Assembly (NCBI RefSeq): GCF_000162575.1
Contig: NZ_CM000776.2
Location: 934,950 to 998,949 of the forward strand
Origin: Helicobacter canadensis MIT 98-5491
GTDB taxonomy: Bacteria > Campylobacterota > Campylobacteria > Campylobacterales > Helicobacteraceae
DNA length: 64,000 bases
Direction: 5' to 3'
Under the pieces are notes generated by a model. It worked only from the letters and a program-made list of their open reading frames with translations. It was not told the DNA's origin and ran no database searches. The position numbers were made by a program, and so were the translations under genes. How positions within the stretch are numbered: the stretch's first letter is position 1; every line of letters starts with the position of its first letter. Shown here piece by piece: positions 36,672-43,711 of this stretch.

Positions 36672-38313
36672 ATTTATAAACATTATATAATTGTGGATAT
36701 TTATTTTTATTAGTTTCTTCAAAACTAAAATATATATCACAATATGATAAAATCATCTTATTATCCAAAAAATCCCTTATTTTTTCTTCTGACGATTCAT
36801 TTATTTTTTTCAAATTTGCGAGAAAATCATTATATTTTTTTATATGTTTATATTTATTAGTCTCTCTTGTGGTTTCAAAATAATTATTTGATTTTATCTC
36901 TGTTTCTTTGTTTAAGTCCTTGTAATACTGCTTTAATACTTCATCATTATCGCATATTATGTTAATAAATTTTTCACTGCATTCAAGTTTTTTTGCTAAT
37001 TCTAAACAATATTTTTTCATTTTTAGATTTCTTTCATTTTTATCAAAATGAAATACTCTATCAAGTGCTATGAAGTTTATATAACCTAATTTATTTATAA
37101 AATCTCTCAATCGCTCTTCATCAACACTATTAAAAAAATCTTCAAATTTATTTTTATCAATACTATTTGGATATCGAATGCTATTTTGCAATAACCCCTC
37201 CAAAGCAAATGAGTCTTTATAAAACTTATATTCTTTCAATTCTTTTTTAAATTCTTCCTTTTTATCATTAGGTATAGAATAAACCAAGCCATTGCCAATA
37301 TAGTCTTTAATTATATTATCGATAGTTTTTGAAAATGCACTCTCTAAAGGTATAAATTCTTGTTTTTCTTTATTTAAATTATGTGAATCTTTATTTTCAT
37401 AATTTGATATTATTTTGTTTGATATTTCTATAAAGAAAGCTTTATACTCTTTGTTTTGTTTCAATCTGTCTGCAAATCGCAATTCTTTATTAAAAAATTT
37501 AAGAGTTTTTATTGTTTTATTTAAATTTCTTAGATTTTTGATTCTATACATAGAATCTGGAATTATTTCTTTAGGTATTTCTGGAATTTTTTCTTTTAAA
37601 ATTTGCAATATAACCTCTGCTTTAGAGCGTATGTGTATATTTAAGTCTATACATTTTTCTTTATATATGTCAAAAATTTCTTTATTATTCGATAATTCAT
37701 CTTTATTTGATATTAAAATAACTTTACATTTTTCTTCTTTAAGCTGATTGATCAAACCTAAAATATCTTTCATATCAAGCTTATCTGATTTTCTTTCTAA
37801 ATCATCAAGGCATACAATTATATTTTCGAAATTTTTTGTTATAAATAATTGCAAAAATGTTCCTACAGATAACTTCCAAAAAGTTATATTTCTAATAAAA
37901 TATAAAAACCTGTTATGTTTATAGGCTTTTAGGGTTATTTCTTCTAAAACTTCTTTGTAATGTTCTTTCCCAAACAAAGAAACATAAATAATATTTTTTT
38001 CTTGTTTATTTGAATTTTCAATTTTATTTAGATTTTCAATATAATTACAAAGATTAAAATACTTTATAATACCCATAAGAATAATTCCAACATATTGTTC
38101 TATGATGGAAATTAGTATCATCAAATGGTTAAAAAAATTTATATTAGACTTAAACTTTTTCCACAAATTTTCCTTATGTGTTATTTTTGGATTAAGTTCA
38201 TTTTCAATTTCTTTCCACAAATAAGTTTTTCCAACTCCCCAAGAACCACTTATTAATAAACTATAATTTTCCTTATCTTCCAAAAAATTTTTAATCTGTT
38301 CTTTGTATTCCAT
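36652..38313 (-). CDS. KAP-family P-loop NTPase with membrane segment
   Basis: A 553-residue predicted ATPase. Walker A is G23-S-W-G-V-G-K29-T30 and Walker B is I-I-V-C-L-D170-D171 followed by LER, the LDDLER form typical of KAP NTPases. A hydrophobic region at about residues 62-90, inserted between the Walker motifs as in other KAP proteins, should anchor it to the inner membrane. KAP proteins occur in phage-exclusion and defence settings (PifA, QatA). The ATG overlaps the type IIG stop as TAATG, so translation is coupled to the restriction enzyme. The last residues (SINSTI) are an out-of-frame reading of tail copy 2. Codon use is very AT-rich. Confidence 0.78.
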   Translation of the reverse strand: MEYKEQIKNFLEDKENYSLLISGSWGVGKTYLWKEIENELNPKITHKENLWKKFKSNINFFNHLMILISIIEQYVGIILMGIIKYFNLCNYIENLNKIENSNKQEKNIIYVSLFGKEHYKEVLEEITLKAYKHNRFLYFIRNITFWKLSVGTFLQLFITKNFENIIVCLDDLERKSDKLDMKDILGLINQLKEEKCKVILISNKDELSNNKEIFDIYKEKCIDLNIHIRSKAEVILQILKEKIPEIPKEIIPDSMYRIKNLRNLNKTIKTLKFFNKELRFADRLKQNKEYKAFFIEISNKIISNYENKDSHNLNKEKQEFIPLESAFSKTIDNIIKDYIGNGLVYSIPNDKKEEFKKELKEYKFYKDSFALEGLLQNSIRYPNSIDKNKFEDFFNSVDEERLRDFINKLGYINFIALDRVFHFDKNERNLKMKKYCLELAKKLECSEKFINIICDNDEVLKQYYKDLNKETEIKSNNYFETTRETNKYKHIKKYNDFLANLKKINESSEEKIRDFLDNKMILSYCDIYFSFEETNKNKYPQLYNVYKSINSTI

Positions 38314-41300
38314 TATTTTCCCTCTATGATTTTTATTTCATCATCGGTTAGGTGGTAGAGTTTATAGACTAGAGAATCTATGTGAGATTCTAGCTCTTTG
38401 GTGTCTGTGGTGGGGTCTTTGGCTTTGGAATCTAAAATTTGCTTTACTAGGCTTATAATCTCATCGCTTAGGGCTTTGTTTGTAGAATCTATTTTAGGAA
38501 TAGGGATATTTCTGATATGTTCGGGATAAATATGATAATCATCACCTCTTAAATTAGACAAAAGAGTATCGCCGTATTTGGAATTTAAAATTCCTAGTAT
38601 GTATTTTAGATTCATATTTAAAGAAAGCTCCTCCATTTCTTTTCTTGAGAATCTTGAGAATTTTTTAACGCTACCACTTATGCTGCTGTTTTCTACGCCC
38701 TTTAAATCTTTCCATAAAACGCAACATATAATTGAATCGTTATGTAAAATTTTTTTATTACTATACGAACATTGAAGATTCCCTAAGCGATTACAAAATA
38801 TTTTTTCATTCTCGTATAATTGTGGAAAAGTGGGACGACTTAGTTTTGATGGAGAGCGTGGAGTGTTGTATTCTAAATACCTTATTCTTTTTATGGCGTA
38901 TTTTTCCATATCCTTTGCTTCTATGTATTCTTTGCAATGTATTTTATCTTTTACATTGCTAATTAAATCATCTTTTTTAAATTCCCCTTTGGCTGTTTTC
39001 TCATCTGCATTTAAAACCATACCTTTGCTTATATAGCAAAAATCCCCTAAGGTATTTAGATTTTGATGTTTATTTGTTATTATATTTTGTGCTGTTGTGT
39101 TAAAAACTAAAGTTTTTTGGTCTTGTATTAATTCATCATAAGTTTTTTCTAGTGTTGCTTGAATCTTTAGATTCTCATTTGCGTTTGATATGGTTATTTT
39201 ATTTTTAAATTTTTGTTTTGAAACAAAAATTATACAATTTGTTACCACTGCACTATCAAAAACCTTTATACCTTGCAAATCTGCAAGTTCATAAAGATTA
39301 AAACTTGTTGTTATCATATCTCTTAACACTTTTGCATAAAGCTGATTTGTAAAAGGATAAGGTATTATCATCGCACATATTGCATTTTCTTTGCAAAGCT
39401 TTGAAATGCCAAGCTCTATAAATGGTATATATAAATCCCATTTTTGATATAGGCTTTTGTATTTTTTTAAATTACTTATTGTTTGTCTTTGTAGGGCTAG
39501 ATTCGTGTTTTCTAGTTGAGATGGTGCTGATATATAAGGTGGGTTGCCGATGACTAGGTCAAAGCCCAAAAAATCGCCATTGTTATCTAGCACTTCTGGG
39601 AATGCAAACCGCCATTCAAAGCTTTGGCTAGTGCGAATCCTTTCTAAAGATTCAAAATCATTGTGAATAGATTCTAGGAGTTTTTGTCCTTTTGGGTCAA
39701 GCTTCTTTGGCTCTAGGTGTTCTAAATCTGGCTGGAATCTAAACTTTTGCTTTCGCGTGATTCTTAGCATTTCCATACCAAAAGGCGTTTCCATATCAAA
39801 CGCAGAATCTCCATAAATGCTTACAAACTCTCCAAGATTCTTTTTGAGATTTTTATAATCTTTCATTGTTGTTAAAAGTGTGTTTTTAAAAAGTTCTTTG
39901 ATTTTGTCAATGGTATTTATGAGTTCTTTTTTGTCTTTTAGTGCTTCTTTGTAGGCATTTACGCTTTCTTTGTAGATTTTGATTTGTTCTTTGAAGTTGT
40001 TTGCAAATCCTGTGTCTTGTGCCATAAGCCACTTTAGCGTATTTTCACGCGGTTTTCCTTGCGAATTATTTTCATTGACTTCAAAGTAACTTACAAGGCT
40101 ATTGCCGCATTTTATGTTGATGTCTATGTTTGGGAGAGTTTGGAGGGCGTGAATGTTTTTGTCAAGGCTTGAATCTAGTGTGTAGTAGCTGTGCTTTAGG
40201 AGTTCTATCCACAGGCGAAGTCTAGCGATTTCACAAGAATTTGGGTTTATATCCACGCCAAAAAGGCAAGATTCTATGATTTGCTTTTTGAGTGTAAAGA
40301 GTTCTTTTTGGATTTTGTGGTTTGGGTCTTGCTCTGTGGTAGGGCGTTTGTATTCTATGATTTCAAAGCGGGAGTTTCTTACAAAAATCTCATCGTTTTG
40401 GATTTCAAGCATAATGTTGCCTAAAAGATTGAGTTTGCTAAAGATTTCTAGCATTACATTAAGTGCGGTTGCTAGGAAATATCCGCTTCCTACTGCGGGA
40501 TCACAGATTTTTATACTTAGTAGGATTTCTCTTGCTTGTTTGATGATTTCATCTTTTTGGCTTAGATTCTGCTTTATTTTTATAAATAGGAGATTGGAGA
40601 GAGATTCTAGGCTTTTTTCATTTGAATCTAAAAAGGCGTTAAATTTGTCAAGGACGACTTTTTCTAGGGATTGCTTACACATATAGTAAGTGATGTAGGC
40701 TGGAGTGTAGTAGCTCCCTTCTTTGTAGCCATTTAGCCGCTCAAACACGCTGCCTAATACGCTATAGTTTATCAAATCTTTGTGAGTGATAGAGTGTTCT
40801 TCATCGGTGGTAATATGCCCAAAGTCAAAGCTGTTTAGAAAAGTAAAAAGGTATTCTAAAAGCTTGACTTCGCCGTGTTTTGGTTTGTAGTTTGTGTCTT
40901 TGATTTGCGTGTTTTTGTAGTATTTGAGTGTTAGGTCGTTGTTTAGCTGTGAGATTTGGAGTGTGCTTTCTATTGGCTGTTTTTGAAAAAGCGATGAATT
41001 GAGATAGGGTAGGTAGGCAAAGGGACTTTTTTTGTTTCTTTGTGTGTAGTCCTTTGCCAAAATTTCAAAAAATAGCTCATTTAGTTTGTCAAAGCTGTCT
41101 ATTTTCTCGTAATTAAGGAATTTGAGTGTGGTGTCGTTGTTAAAACGCACAAGATTGGATTCGATTAGTTTTAGGAATAGGATTCTATTTAGCCATAAAA
41201 TAATGTATTGTATGATGTCTTCAAAGTCTTTGTTTGTAAGCTTGGATTTGATTGCATAAAATAATGTGCCTTCACTGGCTTTGCTTTCTTTGCTTTCTTT

Positions 41301-42221
41301 GCTTTCTTTGCTTTCTTGGATTATGGCTTTGCCATTTTGGGTGGATTGGGTCAAGCCTAAAATGTATAAAAGCTCATCGTAAAATTTCTTGTTTAAGTCG
41401 TTAGCATCGTTTGGATTAAAGCAATCAAGCAAAAAGTCTTTGTTAAAGATTTTGAAACTTGTTAGGAATGCTGGGTTGTCTTTTGATACTTGTGATTCTG
41501 TGGATTTTTTTGATTCTTTTGATTCTGTGGATTGTGGTGCTAAAAGCGGTGTGAGATCCCAAAATAAGCCATTTAAGCTCACTTCATTAGAATCTAAGCT
41601 AGAATTAAAGCTAGTTTGCAAGGATTGTGCGTATTGGGGAGAATCTAAAAGGGATTTGGCTTCTTTGTAGAATTCATCGGTATTGCCTTTAAAAAGGGAG
41701 TTTGGGTTTTGGAAATTTTCAAAAAGCTTTTGGAATTCTTTGTTTTTGTGAAATAACTTTTCAAAGTCTTTTGCAGAGAAAATGTAAAAATGATAGCAAT
41801 TAGTGATGATGATAAACTTTAGCGATGAATTGGTGTTTTTGCGTTCTCTTAAGTAGTATAAAATGCACTCGTGCAGGGCTTTGCAGTTGGGATTGTTTGG
41901 GGTGAAAAAATCGTTTGAATTGGGCTTTTTGACTTCAAAGATTACTTCTATAGTGTTGTTTTGTGTGATAGCTAGATCAATTTCGCTTTTGCCTTTTTGC
42001 TTGGCTTTTACTTGTGTGGTGAATCCTAGGGATTCTAAAAATGGCTTAAGTGCGTTTGCGACAAGGGCATCTTCGTTTTGGTGTTGGTTGTTAAGGAGAT
42101 TTTGGCGGTAAGATTCTAGGGATTGTAGGAAGTTTTGGTAAGTGTTATCTAAAATCGGTGCTTTGGCATAAAAGGGATTTAAAAAATCTTTGTAACTTAA
42201 GGCGTTAAATCTAAAAGACAT
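38313..42221 (-). CDS. type IIG restriction-modification enzyme (nuclease, methyltransferase and specificity in one chain)
   Basis: A protein of 1302 residues. The N-terminal nuclease has a PD-(D/E)xK site: D82 and E96-V-K98. The methyltransferase core has motif I D574-P-A-V-G-S-G and motif IV N893-P-P-Y (N6-adenine, gamma class). The last 350 residues are the likely target-recognition part, ending in a type I S-like tail (IDSLVYKLYHLTDDEIKIIEGK). The ATG at 42221 has AAGGA six bases upstream; a longer frame to 42278 lacks this. A run of ESK residues between nuclease and methyltransferase is coded by a 9-bp tandem repeat. It heads the operon with the KAP and pentapeptide genes. Confidence 0.88.
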   Translation of the reverse strand: MSFRFNALSYKDFLNPFYAKAPILDNTYQNFLQSLESYRQNLLNNQHQNEDALVANALKPFLESLGFTTQVKAKQKGKSEIDLAITQNNTIEVIFEVKKPNSNDFFTPNNPNCKALHECILYYLRERKNTNSSLKFIIITNCYHFYIFSAKDFEKLFHKNKEFQKLFENFQNPNSLFKGNTDEFYKEAKSLLDSPQYAQSLQTSFNSSLDSNEVSLNGLFWDLTPLLAPQSTESKESKKSTESQVSKDNPAFLTSFKIFNKDFLLDCFNPNDANDLNKKFYDELLYILGLTQSTQNGKAIIQESKESKESKESKASEGTLFYAIKSKLTNKDFEDIIQYIILWLNRILFLKLIESNLVRFNNDTTLKFLNYEKIDSFDKLNELFFEILAKDYTQRNKKSPFAYLPYLNSSLFQKQPIESTLQISQLNNDLTLKYYKNTQIKDTNYKPKHGEVKLLEYLFTFLNSFDFGHITTDEEHSITHKDLINYSVLGSVFERLNGYKEGSYYTPAYITYYMCKQSLEKVVLDKFNAFLDSNEKSLESLSNLLFIKIKQNLSQKDEIIKQAREILLSIKICDPAVGSGYFLATALNVMLEIFSKLNLLGNIMLEIQNDEIFVRNSRFEIIEYKRPTTEQDPNHKIQKELFTLKKQIIESCLFGVDINPNSCEIARLRLWIELLKHSYYTLDSSLDKNIHALQTLPNIDINIKCGNSLVSYFEVNENNSQGKPRENTLKWLMAQDTGFANNFKEQIKIYKESVNAYKEALKDKKELINTIDKIKELFKNTLLTTMKDYKNLKKNLGEFVSIYGDSAFDMETPFGMEMLRITRKQKFRFQPDLEHLEPKKLDPKGQKLLESIHNDFESLERIRTSQSFEWRFAFPEVLDNNGDFLGFDLVIGNPPYISAPSQLENTNLALQRQTISNLKKYKSLYQKWDLYIPFIELGISKLCKENAICAMIIPYPFTNQLYAKVLRDMITTSFNLYELADLQGIKVFDSAVVTNCIIFVSKQKFKNKITISNANENLKIQATLEKTYDELIQDQKTLVFNTTAQNIITNKHQNLNTLGDFCYISKGMVLNADEKTAKGEFKKDDLISNVKDKIHCKEYIEAKDMEKYAIKRIRYLEYNTPRSPSKLSRPTFPQLYENEKIFCNRLGNLQCSYSNKKILHNDSIICCVLWKDLKGVENSSISGSVKKFSRFSRKEMEELSLNMNLKYILGILNSKYGDTLLSNLRGDDYHIYPEHIRNIPIPKIDSTNKALSDEIISLVKQILDSKAKDPTTDTKELESHIDSLVYKLYHLTDDEIKIIEGK
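38316..38410. repeat. type IIG tail repeat, copy 3 (inside the intact gene)
   Basis: These 95 bases are the parent copy, the 3' end of the intact type IIG gene. They are identical to 34661-34755 and partly repeated at 36615-36671. Recombination with copy 1 would delete 3655 bp (the KAP and pentapeptide genes) and leave the type IIG frame open, ending with nine extra residues. Confidence 0.95.
41280..41315. repeat. 9-bp tandem repeat (four units) in the type IIG gene
   Basis: TTTGCTTTC occurs four times in a row, coding for serine, lysine and glutamate on the minus strand. The unit is three codons, so changes in copy number lengthen or shorten a linker without breaking the frame. A related S/T/E/K-rich stretch lies near 41500-41530. 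Confidence 0.9.
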
Positions 42222-42256
42222 TGTGTTTCCTTGCTTTTTAGAGTGGAATTTGAGTG

Positions 42257-42262
42257 ATTGTA
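42257..42262 (-). promoter_or_regulatory. candidate -10 element for the type IIG operon
   Basis: TACAAT on the minus strand, about 35 bases before the ATG at 42221. It lies after the hairpin that would end hspR transcription, so the island operon probably has its own promoter. Confidence 0.4.
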
Positions 42263-42269
42263 AGATTTG

Positions 42270-42300
42270 CAAAGGCAAAGTATGGTGTATTTTGCCTTTG
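42270..42300. terminator. hairpin between hspR and the type IIG gene
   Basis: CAAAGGCAAA (42270-42279) pairs perfectly with TTTGCCTTTG (42291-42300) around an 11-base loop, just after the hspR stop. There is no long U run in either direction. It may be a weak terminator for cbpA-hspR. Confidence 0.45.
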
Positions 42301-42321
42301 TTGTTGCTTTAATACTTGGCA

Positions 42322-42687
42322 TTATTCTTTGAAAATGATGATTTCATAAGAACTTTGCTTTTTGGTAACGGATTTGCTTGGTTGATTGCTTTTAAGCTTT
42401 TCTAGGTGGATTTGCAATTCTTCAATTTCTCTATCTTGCTCATCAAGCTTATCTTTAAGGCGTAGGATTATATCCACTCCTGCTAGATTCACGCCTAAAT
42501 CGCGTGTTAGTCGGAGAATCGTTTTTATCTTGTCAATATCTCTTTGGGAATACAAACGCATTTTGCCATCGGTTCTGCCTGGTTCTATTAAGCCCTCACG
42601 CTCATATTGTCGTAGCGTTTGGGGGTGGATTGAGAGAATCTTTGCTACTACGCTGATGAGATAAACGGGTTCATCATAGCTATACAT
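42322..42687 (-). CDS. hspR: heat-shock repressor HspR (MerR family)
   Basis: A 121-residue MerR-type regulator. The helix-turn-helix is in YLISVVAKILSIHPQTLRQYEREGLIEPGR, and a coiled-coil dimer region follows (about residues 75-100, KLDEQDREIEELQIHLEKL). In H. pylori HspR represses the chaperone operons, including its own cbpA-hspR. The ATG at 42687 has AAGGAG five bases upstream; an upstream GTG at 42693 overlaps that site and is less likely. It follows cbpA by a few bases as in H. pylori. Confidence 0.92.
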   Translation of the reverse strand: MYSYDEPVYLISVVAKILSIHPQTLRQYEREGLIEPGRTDGKMRLYSQRDIDKIKTILRLTRDLGVNLAGVDIILRLKDKLDEQDREIEELQIHLEKLKSNQPSKSVTKKQSSYEIIIFKE

Positions 42688-42696
42688 TGGCACTCC

Positions 42697-43578
42697 TTAT
42701 AGGTATTTTTCAAGTGATTCAACAAGCTCTTTTGGGAGTGAATCAATATCGGGTAAAATAATATTGGCTTCTAAATATAAATCTCCATAGCTTTTGCTTT
42801 TGCGGTTATAAGCTCCAAGCTCTTTTACGCGGAATCGTTGGTTGTTTTTGGTGTTTTTAGGGACTTTTAGTGTGATAGGTTTGTAAAGTGTTTCTACTTC
42901 AACTTTGCCACCAAAAAGTGCGGTTTTTAGGGGTAAATCAAACTTTTTGGTGAGATTGTCGCCCTCTTGAGTGTATTGTGGGTGTGGAGCAACAGAGACT
43001 TTTAGCAAAACATCGCCGCTTTGATTGCCCATTGTGTTGCCTTTTCCTTTTAGCCTTATGGTTTCGCCATTTTTGATTCCTGCTGGTATTTTAATATCAA
43101 AGTTTTGGTTTTGTAAGCTTACGCTATGTTTGCCTCCAAGAATCGCGGTGCTAAAGGGAATAGTGATTTGTGCGTTAATGTCAAGATTGGGTTGGCTTTT
43201 TTGATTAAATCCACCAAAACCGCCAAAATTACTAAATCCACCAAAACCGCCAAAATTTCCTGTTCCTTGAGAGAATCCGCCTCCGCCAAAGATTTGACTT
43301 AAAATATCATCTAAATCTACATTGCCTTGTCCTCTTGCAAAATCGTGGAAATTTTGTCCGCCAAACATTGAATCGCCAAATTGATCGTATTGTTTGCGTT
43401 TTTTCTCATCGCTTAGGATTTCATAAGCGGCGTTGATTTCTTTGAATTTTTCTTCGGCATCTTTTTCTTTATTGATGTCTGGGTGATATTTTCGTGCTAG
43501 GCGACGATAAGCCTTTTTTATTTCTTCGCTTGTTGCATTTGAAGAGACTTCAAGTGTTTCATAGAGACTTTTTGACAT
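42697..43578 (-). CDS. cbpA: DnaJ-family co-chaperone CbpA
   Basis: A 293-residue J-domain protein with the catalytic H32-P-D in YHPDIN, a G/F-rich linker (about residues 72-125, with repeated GGFGGF) and two C-terminal substrate-binding domains. It lacks the zinc-finger cysteines of DnaJ, so it is the CbpA type. It stimulates DnaK. Two upstream boxes around the promoter may be HspR sites. It is followed by hspR in the same operon. Confidence 0.93.
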   Translation of the reverse strand: MSKSLYETLEVSSNATSEEIKKAYRRLARKYHPDINKEKDAEEKFKEINAAYEILSDEKKRKQYDQFGDSMFGGQNFHDFARGQGNVDLDDILSQIFGGGGFSQGTGNFGGFGGFSNFGGFGGFNQKSQPNLDINAQITIPFSTAILGGKHSVSLQNQNFDIKIPAGIKNGETIRLKGKGNTMGNQSGDVLLKVSVAPHPQYTQEGDNLTKKFDLPLKTALFGGKVEVETLYKPITLKVPKNTKNNQRFRVKELGAYNRKSKSYGDLYLEANIILPDIDSLPKELVESLEKYL

Positions 43579-43610
43579 TTGCCATTCCTTAAAAAATAAT
43601 AAATTCTATA

Positions 43611-43663
43611 AACTTTTAGCGTATTATATAACAAATCTTTAGTATATGTCAATCAACTTTTAG
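43611..43663 (-). promoter_or_regulatory. cbpA-hspR promoter with two CTAAAAGTT boxes
   Basis: On the minus strand a TTGACA -35 box (43647-43652) and a TATAAT -10 box (43623-43628) are 18 bases apart, a near-consensus sigma-70 promoter. CTAAAAGTT occurs just upstream of the -35 box (43655-43663) and just after the -10 box (43611-43619), 44 bases apart. The placement suggests a repressor binding on both sides, and HspR is encoded in this operon. The boxes do not show the CTTGAGT/ACTCAAG HAIR pattern. Confidence 0.55.
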
Positions 43664-43680
43664 GATTTTTGAATTAATGT

Positions 43681-43686
43681 TATAAT
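43681..43686 (+). promoter_or_regulatory. -10 element for the addA-like gene
   Basis: TATAAT in the context GTTATAATG lies 25 bases before the ATG at 43712, giving a short leader with AAGGAAATGCA as ribosome binding site. It is divergent from the cbpA promoter. Confidence 0.6.
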
Positions 43687-43711
43687 GATGCAAATTTTAT
43701 AAGGAAATGCA

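Noticed and set aside
36652-38313. Reading the KAP protein as a helicase or AAA+ restriction subunit (McrB-like)
   Set aside because: The Walker B form LDDLER and the membrane segment between the Walker motifs fit KAP NTPases. No McrB-type or helicase motifs are seen.
40276-40686. 136-codon plus-strand frame inside the type IIG gene
   Set aside because: Opposite-strand shadow of the methyltransferase core, with serine- and leucine-rich content typical of antisense reading and no ribosome binding site.
41280-41530. Possible phase-variable (frameshifting) repeat in the type IIG gene
   Set aside because: The unit is nine bases, so copy changes keep the reading frame. It may change length but not turn the gene off.
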